A DNA stretch of 64,000 bases from Symbiodinium kawagutii (lineage: Eukaryota; Sar; Dinophyceae; Suessiales; Symbiodiniaceae): assembly GCA_009767595.1 (NCBI GenBank), contig VSDK01007123.1, forward strand, positions 286,499 through 350,498. Reading direction: 5' to 3'. The position numbers were made by a program, and so were the translations under genes. The notes under the pieces were generated by a model that saw only the letters and a program-made list of their open reading frames with translations, searched no databases and was not told the origin of the DNA. Below, piece by piece: positions 34,424-47,000 of the stretch; the stretch's first letter is position 1, and every line of letters starts with the position of its first letter.

Positions 34424-37400
34424 CAAACAGACAGATAGATAGATAGATAGACAAACAGACAGATAGATAGATAGATAGACAAACAGACAGATAGATAAAT
34501 AGATAGATAGATAGATATAAATATACACCATACATATTCATACCTATAAGCAAGTAAGTGAATACAACCTTCTTAGACATAAAACACACTGAGCAAGGGA
34601 CCCATGCGGAGACAAAAATATGTGCAACTAGTGCGTGTGTGGACGCATGAAACATAAAAGAATACATGTTTCTCTTGTCAACTTCAAAGGTTTATTACTG
34701 CTGTAAGTCTTGCTGGCATGGGTTTGCCATCGCGCAAACCTGGATGCAAACTTATTAGTGAACAGTGAAACCGTTAGCAATTGACCAAATCTTGGTAGGA
34801 ATTCAAACGAGCTAGTAACTACTTGGTTCCCGTCCTATAGACGGCCGTGCATTTGTCTTATCAGTCTCATCTGTGGATGTAGCAAATCTCTCACGTTTTA
34901 CATAGTTTCTGGTTTGACTCATGGACAGACCCAAAAATTGCCTCTTCCGAAACTACTTTTTTTAGTGCACACTTGGTCAACGTGGCAGAACGTCTTTCAG
35001 AGCGTCCATACACTGAACAGGTGTCAGAGGTGGCAGAGTTTCGCACCACACCCATTGGAAAAGCAGAGGTCTGACAGTCCATGACACGTTTCGATGTCCC
35101 TGCACTTTGTCAGCTCTATGCCATCCAGTCGACACCGAACGTTATCACAGGTGCCCACACGCACGCAAAAAAAACAACGCCACGACATGTCATGAACGTC
35201 ATGCTCCGAACGCAGTCGACACCGAACGTTATCAGAGGTGCCCACTTGCACGCAAAAAAACAACACCACGACATGTCATGAACGTCATGCTCCGAACGCA
35301 GTAGACACCGAACGTTATCACAGGTGCCCACACGCACGCACGTAGCATCCACTTCATGAAGCATGTGCAAGCAAACGTTAACATGACCCCACCCCCCCAC
35401 CCCCCCACCCCAGACCCAACCCTGGACGTGACATAGCATCTACTTCATGAAGCATGCAAAACCCCGAGAAAGTGCAAATGTGAAGAAAGTTACGCGTCCG
35501 TCTGTGGGACGGGCACCAACTACTTGACTAGGAGGATGTTTACAAATCATGACACTTCAGTTGAGCAACTGCTTCGAACGTCATAGAACATGTTTGTTTC
35601 ATAGTTCGTGAAATTTCTCCAAAATGCATGAATGTAGATATATATATATATATATATATTCATTCCATCCTATTTATTCATTTGCAATCGTCAATGAGAC
35701 CTGCAAAGTTCTATGGTGGCTAACCCCCACCAGCCAAACAACTCTAAACCCAGCACTTGTGGTGGCTGAGGCGTCCCAAACTGGGCCTTGACCGAGTCCA
35801 ACATGAGGATGTCATCAAACTGAATCACCACTGGAAGCATCACGGCATCCTGAACAGCTCACCGCGGCAGACCTCTGTGGCTTGAGAGTTGATCATGTAA
35901 CCGCGTGGACTACTGCTTGGATCCACATGGCATTGTGTTGGTAGAGAAAAGCCCGTGGTCTTATAATTCAAATCTGACTGAGCCAAATGGGCTGTCTTGG
36001 TGATGATTCTTGGTAGTGCCTGTTGGGATTCTTGCAAACGCCTGCATCTAATCGGGTTGTCTTCCAATGGTACTGCCTACGATTGTATCAGTCAGTGGCG
36101 ATTTGCTGTCAACTTTGGTCATCAGTTCTTGAGAAAGGCGAGAAAGGCAGAATTCTTGAATATGCTAGCAAAATAATCTTCTGAATTTCCACCTCAAATC
36201 CTTGATTTTTCATTTCATTGGTTGCTCTGTCACCACATGTGGCATCCCAAACCATCACCTCTTGTCCATGCTGGACTTTGTCTGACAGCAGCCAGGGATG
36301 AACCCCAATGAATCATAGGATATGCCACCAGCTGCACAAATCAGGGTTTTCTTTCTACCTGCAAGACCTTTTTCTTCACCATACCTCTTAACAACTGTGC
36401 ATCTCCAAATTGATTGCGGGGCCTTGACATGTTGTTCCTACCTAAGCGTTGAGACCACCCCAACAGCCGAATCTGCCCAGCAAATCCAGCATTTCTTTCC
36501 AGCTGACCAGTTGGCAAGTTCTCTCTGTTAGTCCAAGTAGCCCATTTCGGGTGTCCTAAAACCTTAGTGCACCCAAATAATTGCGCAGGAAAAAAACACC
36601 AACTATAGAATGTTACATCACATAAATGTATATAAATATATAAATGCATAATTATACATAAATGTATATGAATATATAAATGCATATACATAATAGATGT
36701 CCATGTCTATGTACATATGCTAATATGCATACGTAAAACAACAACACAATGATTGTTCCCATGTTTTCTTTGTCCAAAAGCAGCCGTGGAAACACGGCTG
36801 TGCCCCTGTAGTCGGTCCCCTCACTGCGTCCTTGATCAGCTGAATTGTTTGCTCGACCACCTGCACCAGCTGTGATTAATGAGCCGTGGTCAACATACTA
36901 CGCTGTGATGCATCTATTTGTGTAAGAAATCATGAAGAAATCGCTGCTAACATATTAATTGCAATTTCAAAATGAATTGCCAATGATCCGAACGCACACA
37001 CCTATACATGATTACATATGTTACTACATATGTATTTACACATGCATACCTATAAATCTCTATCGTACACACATGCCAGTACAAACTCATGAATATGTGC
37101 ATAAATATACACATATGATTTTACCGATAAAAAATGATAAATGTATATAAGCAAACGGAGCACACACCCTGGGAAATAAGCATAACATTAGCAATACTGG
37201 ATATACTGGTCTGTTGGTAGGCGATGCTAGTGCTTGTCCATTCAACGGAACATTTTTCCAGGCAGGCCACCAAGCACCCCTTACAGCTTCAAGTTCAGCC
37301 GCTGCTCAATGACGTTGCTACCCGATTGGGTCAGCTTTCAAAGTCCTTTAATCTGGGTATCTATCTCCATTGTTCTGTACTCTGTGACGTTTCTTACGCT

Positions 37401-38021
37401 GGGTATACTCATAGCCTTGAAGTTAACCCAAAAGATCCAAAAAAATGCTTGGCAATAATAGGGACCCAAATGATTTCGGGGATATTCCGTTCCAGACAGA
37501 CCCATGTAGACTCCAAAGCTCCTGATTGAATGAGAGTTAGAGAACCCAGTGAGGGTATGGAACTCAGGAAACGACTTTTCTAAAAACTAGTTGGCACAAA
37601 CCCTGTCTTGGGCAGGGTCGTTTGAATGCAAACGGGCTATGTTGCTAGATAAGTGATGGAAACACTTGATATCAAAGCTGAAAAAAGAAACTGCAAACAC
37701 AAGCGCACCATGTGGAGGTACTGCCGCCATGATATGCATGCAGCATGCATCTGATTGCCAAAGGCAGCAGTAACAACAACAGCAGTAGCAATCAACAATC
37801 CACTAGTGATGGTTAATAAGTTCTTGATTCTTGATGTGGGTTGGTGATAGTAAGCTGGTCAAGTACCACAGGATACAAATTCGTCCTTCCCTCCCACCAA
37901 AGGGAAACACATCCAAAGCTGCTGTTCCACATGGAGTGGGTTTCAGAGATGGCAAGTTGTCCATGTCCATGTCTGGATCGTCGTCGTCGTCGTCATCGTC
38001 GTCGTCGCCGTCGCCGCCGCG

Positions 38022-38052
<31 letters not shown>

Positions 38053-41000
38053 TTGTTGTTGTTGTTGTTGTTGGTTGTTGTTATGACATATCCCAATTCA
38101 CATGGTTATAAGTGCGTGTGGATAGTTTCCATTTTTCAAAAAAACATTCTATAGGTTGGTTCGTAGGAATTCCCATTCTGTCTCATCCCCTACAGACCAG
38201 CAGTGGAATCCCTCACTAAGGGGTTTGCAACGGCTGACATGCGCAAGACCAACAAACACGATCATAAACCTAATTGCACTTTCACAATCCCATTCAAGGG
38301 TATATGTTGTGGTGGTCAAAAAAAACTAACCTTGTCAACACATCCCCGAATTCAAAATTCAGAGTTGAGCTGTTGGGATATGCACCTATTGTTTCATCTG
38401 TTTTTTTCTGATAATCTTGCATAAGCCCACGTACATTGTGCATTGCTTGTGAATAAGTGTTGCTTGTGATAAGTACTACATTTTGATACTATGTTGTTGT
38501 CCATCAGCTCGGTACCACGCAAAAACCAATGGGTATTCGCATGTTTGAATGGTTTGGGAGGCATCATGATTCATCAGAGGTCAGCAAGGATGTATATATA
38601 TATATATATATACATAAGTTTCTCCCAGGGTATGTCGCCCAAAATGAAGATTTGAATCGATATGACAGAAAGTGGAACCCTTGGGCACCAAGGAGACATG
38701 GCCACGGTGGTCCGGTCTTCCCCCGAATGTGCCTCTGGCTTCTTCAGAATCTCAGCGGCCTCATTTTGGAAGAGGCTGTGGTACCTCAACGCCGCGGCAC
38801 CAGGGATGGCAATGAAGCGGTGAGCCAAGCCACCACGAAGGATCCTTGAACATGATTAATCGTCATATATAACCTCACTGGTACGGATACAATGATGCTA
38901 TCATTGAGCGTGATTGGTAAGCGATCACTCAACCGTCATTTGTAAACCCGTCATGTAAGCGCCACTTTACCATCATTAGTAAATCCACCACCGGTAGTAA
39001 ACATTGTATACGAATAATCTAACCAGCATTGACAATTCAACGGTTGCGCATCATCATCTTAAAAGCATTAGTTGCCTGTTTGAGCTTCTCATGAAGTGCA
39101 AACATTGGATACCGAACCTAGTTGACTCCAGGGTGGCTGAATATGTTTCACATTGCTACAAGAAAACATCAGTCGATTCGCCACCAACGTTTATGAGTAG
39201 GAAACCTTGTTGATCCACAATTCACACCATGGTTCCCTGGTTGCCCTCAGCACATCCAGGAACTTTATCGAGACCGTCTCTCAACTCCATTTCGCTGTTT
39301 GTTGGTATGTTTGCAATATGTTCAAGAAGCGTAAGGCCGACCAACCGGTGAAGCCGCCTGGAACAATGCTTGATGTGTGTGCAATTGTTGTGGTCAAGTA
39401 ATGATTCATACGCATTTTCTTTCATTGGCTAGCCTAGCTATCAAACATTGTTTCATGTGTGAAATACATATTCAGTGATACCACGGATTGTGAGGATTAC
39501 GAAAAGGCGTAGCACATGATTGATAGTTTATGCATGTTCCTCCACTACTCGGTCCAAGCCAAAGCAAAAACTGTATTGAGGTTGAGAAGAAAATCAAGCT
39601 CATGCAAAATTGCACACCGTGTAAGAAGAGAAGAATGATCACAAACCAGTTAAGGAACATATTTCATGATAATTGATCAATTAATCATGATGCTCACCAC
39701 GACTATGGATGCGTGATAGCTCTGTCTCTTATATGACATGGGAATGAGCCTCTACAAATACTCCAAAATCAAGTGCATGCAACTCATGACTTTTGAAGCA
39801 GCTGGTTCAACGGCAGCTGCGCACATCTTCAAGTACTGGAAAGCTTCGGGCTTCTTGCCGTAGTTCCTGCAAGAGAAACCCTCCTCCAATCTTCCCAGCA
39901 AATGTACAGGTGAAATCAGCGCCTGAATAGGATGCTTCCCGGCTGCCTGGGTTTCCATTGATTGCGATAACATGAGGTAAGTGGTGAAGTACCCTATATC
40001 TTGCACCCTTCCCTGAATGGCTGCGAGGCAGAACCTCTGTAAGATTTTCCCACAGACCAGGTCTTAACCCAAAGTATGAATCACAAGCACCGTAGCACGG
40101 AGATTCCAACTTGCCTAACAGATTTCAAGAGTCGGTTTACAATGATATGTTTTGTTTCTGGAACTACGAAACAAGTCACTCGCATTCAAACAACACGTTG
40201 GATATATGCTGTAAGACAAACTTTGTTGCAAATGTCGATATTCACAAGACCAACATGCGCGTGGGGTGTTTATGCGTAGGGTGTTTCTGCGCACCAACTG
40301 GTGTTGGTCAATGCGGCCTCATGTACTTGGAGATGTCCGCGTAAAGCTTGCGCTTGTCGTCCATCTGAAGAGTGGCATCCCAATCTGCCTGCCGAGACAA
40401 CTGGGAATGGCTCATATCCAATTCTCATGAATTGGCAAATAGATAGACATCTCAATAGCTAAAGGATGCGGCAGGATTTGATTCTATTCGATTTTTGGAT
40501 TTCCACCAGCTGTAATCATCCCAAATAAAGTGTGGGAAACCCGCGCTGTGGACAACCCGGCACCATGCAGTGAAACATCGATTTATTTTCAAGGTGATTT
40601 GAAACTCGCCGTGCATTTTTGTTTCCATCAGCTTTCAAAACTCTTTTAGCCAAATAAATTAAACTTTCTTCAGTATTCGAACGACGTCTATGTGGATCCC
40701 TAAATGCCAAACAAAAGTGATCATTTTGGTGCTGGAAAATCAATTGCATTTTGAGATGCGCAGCTTTGCTTGAAGGACTGTATCTTGCGCATCCCCCAGC
40801 AAAAAAAAACTTCATATGTCGTTGATGTAGTTGGTATATTCCTACGAGTATTGTCAGTGCTTGGTATCCAAGTCTATTCAGCATGATTTATCAACCAGTA
40901 CTGACCACAATCAACATCACCAACCGTGGTGAAACAAGCATCGTGTCCACAATAATTGACAAGTACCAAGTGACATTCACCCATCACTTGGCCAGTATTG

Positions 41001-44000
41001 ATCAATATCAGCCCGTATGTTTATTTTCCGGCTGTTTAACGTTACTGTTGACAGTGATCAACACCATTGTGACATCCATTGAGAAGTATCATTATCTACA
41101 TATTTATCAAACCATGTACATGATGAAACAACCACAACTGACCATCATCAACTAGCATTCTGAATGGACATATCAAACCATGTATGTGATGACCAAAAAG
41201 CACTATCAGCTATCACTGCTGACTCATTTATCCAACCATGTATGCATGATGAAAAACAACATGTCTGACCATCATCAAGTAATATTTCCCAACCATTTAT
41301 AAAGCCATGCATGTGTTTAACAGTCATTACTGATCATGGCCAACTGTCAGAATCCACAATTACATATGTGTTTTTCAATCCATTTATCTTATTAATTAAT
41401 AACCATGATCAATGATCATTATCAAACTCACTATTAACTGCCAACATCTATTAGCCCTAATTCAACCATTGCTTCTGCAGTAATTGACCCAGTATGCATA
41501 AACACTCCTGACATATTCTGAACGCCTATTCAAGCATCATCTAACCCACTATTGAATCACTAAACCTTTGCTGGTGAGCCCAACCACGAAGTGGTTGCTT
41601 CAGCCATCCATTCTCGGGCTTGGCACCATCCAAGACTCGAGGTAGTCCAGGTAGGGAAGGACCTGCTCACAAAGTCAAGGATGTGTGAACGTTGTGGCCG
41701 ACAACGGCTGTAATGACGCGGAAAAGCGCTTAATGATGGTTGAAAAATGCTGGTATATGAGGCTTAATGGAAGTTAATGGCGATTGATTGATCAAATGTT
41801 GCTATGATATGGCGCTGTATGGAAGTTCTGAATGGCTAGAATGTTTGTTAATAGAGCTTACTGAGGTTCCTGTACTGTTGATTAGACAAAATGCATCAAC
41901 GTGTCTGACGATGTCTCATCATCACCTTGAAAAAGACAACAGCAATGAAATCACAATTTCAGGCTGCTGGGATTTCAGAGTCAGAAAAAGCCTTGGTGTC
42001 AGATTCAGTAGCCCCTCTGGGCAGATAGATTCAAAGATTAATGAGATGAATGAGATAGGTGGATATCCAGAATGTCCGAACAACTTTCATCTCCCTTCAA
42101 CGATCGCTATGGTAGAGGGGGCGTTCGGCTGCGGCAATCGCCTGGTCAAACATCTCAGCGCTTGCTGCGAAGTCCAGAGTGTACCTGCACAGCTTTGCTC
42201 TCCAGAATGGTGGATGATCACTGATAACGTTTGGGTGCTAATGATTATTAATCATTACAATAGTTGTTGATGAATTTGATAACGTAACTTACTGGCTACT
42301 AGTCGTTCCCAATGGTCAATAAATGGTTGACAATGGCTCATGAACTACAGGATGGATGATAGTTGAGTTTTCATGGTTAGTTCTTCATGATGGTGGTTAC
42401 TGGCGGTGTGGAGTTTATATAATGGCTATATGGTAACCGCTAGTACGTCGTGATTCTCAACAATGGCATGATCTTCATAGTAGTTGGTGACAATGGACAT
42501 TGATCCTAAGTTTCATGGTTGATACTTGAACATGGCAGCATGACTAATAAAAGTTGGCAACTAATCCATGCACTACTACTGCAATGTTGGCTTCTGCCCT
42601 GAAACTGAAAGTGGGAATGGGGAACTCTTACATAGCTTGAGGAAGCCAAAGCGGGGTTGAAAGGAAGAGATGCAGTATGAGCGGCAAAACTGGTCCTGGT
42701 ACTAACAGCTCCAACTTTTGCGGAAAACATGTGGTGGCTTCGTAAAATAGAGAACCCCTAAATATGTAGACATGTAAAAATATATGTATATATATATATA
42801 TTAAAAAATATATAAATATATAAGTATATATACATATATCATGTGGTAAATATTTACATATATATATATACATTATATATATATATATCTGGTTTATATA
42901 ATTGGTTTACTGTAATCATCACTGTAAATGATTAGCTTCTTGGAAGATTTGGAGGGTCCCTAATTTTGAGAAACCATCATGACCACATTGACAGTTGGGG
43001 GAAAACATGCCAGCATCTGCCAATACTGCACTGCCCAAAAACCCAACCAACGGTCCAATGCCGACATCACTTGCGCACTTGAAGACCCTGTATCTGAACC
43101 TGGAGCAATGTTACAGCGGCTGCCAGGTTACTTGAGGCTTCCTGTCAAGGATGCTTTTATAGCACTATCCAAGCTATCCATGTAAAACAATACGTAATTT
43201 GTCAGCCCAAGAGTCATAACTCCAGTGTTGCAGATCAAGAAGAGCTATGATAAAATGTGATGCCCCCTGTGTCAAATGGGCTGCATACTTGCCAGGGTTC
43301 GGAGGGACTGTCAGCAGAAAGTGTCGCAGGATCTGGAACTTCTTGGCTTTGAAATGATGAAATGACAAACATGACTTGAAATCAAGGCCACTTTGTTGAA
43401 GATAAACTTTTCAAGGAGGAATGGTTACTCTTGTGCCTACACATTACATGTTGCATGCTTGTGTGTTATCTAGTTGTAGGTTCTCCTTTGATATCACTAC
43501 TAGCCAATGTCAAAAACACATTTGAAAAAGAACCCTGAAATGACTTGGATAGCACTTTTTCTAGTCTATCTACCTATTTAGTAGACATCACATTACTTTT
43601 CCACTAAAAGTACAGACTTCTGCGGTCCCTGGTGGCACCACAGCCCGGGACCGCGTTGCTTCAGAGGTATGGCTGGAGACGACAACGCGCAGTAGCGATG
43701 GTGAACTGATCGGCATCACTAAAACGACAACCTGAAACCTGATGGTTTACTGATTAGTAAATTAACCAATAACCATCCATTAACCATCCATTAACCATCA
43801 GTAAACCATTACTAACCTGATGACTGGTTAGCTAATCAGTAAATAGATGGTGAACGTTGAAATGGTTTACTGATTGACACACCAATTAATTTTTCATGCC
43901 TGTGCATTTTGCCTGCAAATCAAAAAACAAGTTGCTCCCGCTTGCAAAAAGATGCGGTCAGGTTTGAATAGAAAGGGAGAAAAGAGAAGCAAGAACAGGG

Positions 44001-47000
44001 TTAATTGCAATTGAAAGGCTGTGGGGCAGTACTCTCTTCTCTATACGCTTGTCTTCCTTTCAGCAACAGCCACTTAACCTTTTTGTGAGTCCTACCGGCT
44101 TACCGTTCACCTGCAGTACATAGTACTTGTCAAACGGAAAGAGTTCAGTCTTCAGATGGGCAAACATTTTACTGGCACTCCTCTAGCAAGATTGGCAAAG
44201 CAGAATTGCCGCGAGCAACTCAAGGCGTTTAACAAAATGCCATGAAACAGCCGTGTGGTGACGAGAAGTCTGGTCGTAAGATCCAATGAATGACTGGTTG
44301 GTGGTTTCTACCCCTATGACAAAATATGAGTCAACCAACCATTGTTGAATAATTACAAACGAAAATGAAAAAATGCTCAAACCCACCAGCCAGTAGTTGT
44401 TTAACCACTATTGCTAGCTATCATCCTCTATTTTTACCCCTTGTATAATGGTTTATAACCCCCATACAACCCTATAAAAGCCGATAATTGCAACTGCTAA
44501 TGACCAAGCGACGAAGCGAACTGCTGATTCATTTGTCGATCACGAAGTTCCTTGATGAGCTGAAAATCCTGCCATGATATGAACCAGCGGCGTTACCAGG
44601 TGCACTGCGCGCAACGCCAAGTAGCTCAAAGGTTGGGTTGTTGAAGGTGTTGTAGAGCATCATCAATAGTCTCAACCGCAGCTCAGGTTGCCTGGAAAAA
44701 CAGTGCCAGTCGTAGGGGGGGCCCCACCGGTCATCAACAAAACCTGAAGCTGATCATGATTACAAGACTTTCCAATGTCATGAATTGTCTGTAAACATTA
44801 CAAGCATACTCAGCTATCATTGTCAGCCACTCCAGGATCAACCAGCATTCGTCAGTGATAATTGCAAGCACAAACATATCAACTCCTCACATTGCACCAG
44901 TCGCAGCACTGCTCTGTTCGGAATAGTGCACCGCATTTCCAGTTCAAGAGTCAACAAAAGAACTGAAAAACACCAACAGTTGCAATCATTGCTTCAGCAT
45001 ACTGAAGTGCCATGTAGCTAAGTTCCCATGTATAGCCGCTACACCCTCCTCGTGGCTCCATCAATCATCAACCATCAGTAACTACTTAACCAAGTCATTC
45101 ACCACTTACCAAAAGTTGCACAAAACTGAACAATACCATCATGAAACCATCACTTCACTTACAGTAATGTAATCATTGAATCATTAACCATCACAATTCG
45201 AATCAATCATCACCACATCATCATTCATTAAATACTATCATCTATAACGATCACTGAATGAACATCATTGTCATCTATAACCATTAAATCCTATCATGAA
45301 CCAGTCACTGACCGAATCATCCAGCATCCATCTGACAGCTCCCCAGCTCCGCCAAGGTGCTGCTCCGTGTCCCCACTAAAAAGCTCGCAGAGCTGCGTGG
45401 TGGCTCGGTCCAAGTGGCTGGTGTCCTGCCCCCGGGTGACTCAACCGTGGGCCTTGGCTGGTTGAAAGTCCAGCGCCAAATGGCTGTGTTCTTCGGTAAT
45501 ATGTATAGTTAATGGCCATTAAATGGTTGGTAATTAGTTGCTCTATTCTTATTGAACCAATTAATGACTACTTACCAGCTGACTGATTTAATGGCTCTAA
45601 TTAACAGATTTCTGGTAATCCTTAGCTGGTTTCTGACTGATTTAATGGCTACTTACCAGCTTAGTTGCTTTTTTTGGGGGGTGCAAATCACTTGATTGAT
45701 CACTATGTTGATGACTCATGTTCAAACACTGGAACATGATGTTTGATCGTCATGGTGGTAAAGCAATGGCTGACACGAGTCTCGTGGCAATTATGTCTTT
45801 CTTGGACCTGTGAATTCGGGAAGAGATTCAGCAACAACATCTGGCGGTCGACGTGGTCAATGCTCTGGGAATGACTTCCTGTTTGCACAGCAAAGGCCAG
45901 TCTGATACTCAGTGGCTTTACAACCGTCCAAATGGTTCTCACTTTGTTTGTTCATCCCACTTCGATCGGTGCTCAAACTAAAATGGAAAAACATGCCAGA
46001 GAAGCGTTCTCTCCAAAATAAATCACTAAGTTTTGCAAATCAGCGAGTCTCTTGCGAGGATCTACCTCCAAAGCGCTTGTATCATAGCATTCTGCATGAA
46101 GGCCCGTTCTGACTCTCAACATATCTGAATGATTGATGGGTCCCCTCTCGCATCAAGTGTACCGCTGCCGGCTTGTCCTCTAGCAGAAGCAGCATACTCA
46201 AAATCAGGGCGAAGAAGCTCTGGGCAGCANNNNNNNNNNAGGAATGGGTTGCAGTGGGAAGAAATTCTGCAAGCGGAGTCTTTCTCAAGTGGCTATCTTA
46301 CTCAGGGGCTCTGTAAATCCATGACTTACAACGGCAGCTTGTGTCATTTATCAACCAGGGTAGTAGCACCAAGCCAATACGCACACAGTATGTTGAAACC
46401 ATCAGGCAGCCTTGGGATACCAAACTCACCAGTGGTCCTGTTGTATATTCGGGTCTCCTGCTGAGATTAGATTAATATGAATTTTGTTCATCTAATGGTG
46501 TGGTATTCAACCAGGTTTATCAATTCAAATCTATTTTGAACAAATGTCCTTCTAACGGTACTGCTGTGTACCATGACGTTTTCAATCAATGATACTTAAC
46601 CATGTTGACCAGTTCAAATCCATTATGATTTAAACACATGTACATCTAATCGTATCATGATGTACGATTTCTAGCCATCTAATTTGATGGTACCATTACG
46701 TACAAGCTTGGTTTGAACCAATAAGAATGATATTGAACCATTTTGACCAATCCACAGGATGTCCACCTCCATCACTCGCCCCGGCCTCAATTTCCTTGAG
46801 CCGTTCCTCGGGTTTGTTCTCCGGAATGGCGGAGAACAGGTTCTGCAGAGGCGTTGACTCAGGACAGGTGAGCCAGGGTCATGTTGCTGGGCACCGGGCA
46901 CCAGCAACAAGCCAGGGCTAGAACCATGTCAACTGGGACGGGCTATGACCATTGAGGCGCTAGAAATTTGTACCTTAAAGGGAAATTCATTGTATAACCA

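Noticed and set aside
34422..34500. CRISPR-like regularly spaced repeats
   Set aside because: The 28-bp period is a higher-order microsatellite with no unique spacers, in a eukaryotic intron.
34254..34667. Tyr/Leu/Ile/Ser-rich membrane-like protein on the minus strand
   Set aside because: It is a translation of the GATA/GACA microsatellite plus the edge of an eIF3m exon.
45320..45480. Plus-strand exon reading LLRVPTKKLAELRGGSVQVA
   Set aside because: The minus reading of the same bases is eIF3m exon 7 and joins both neighbours in phase.
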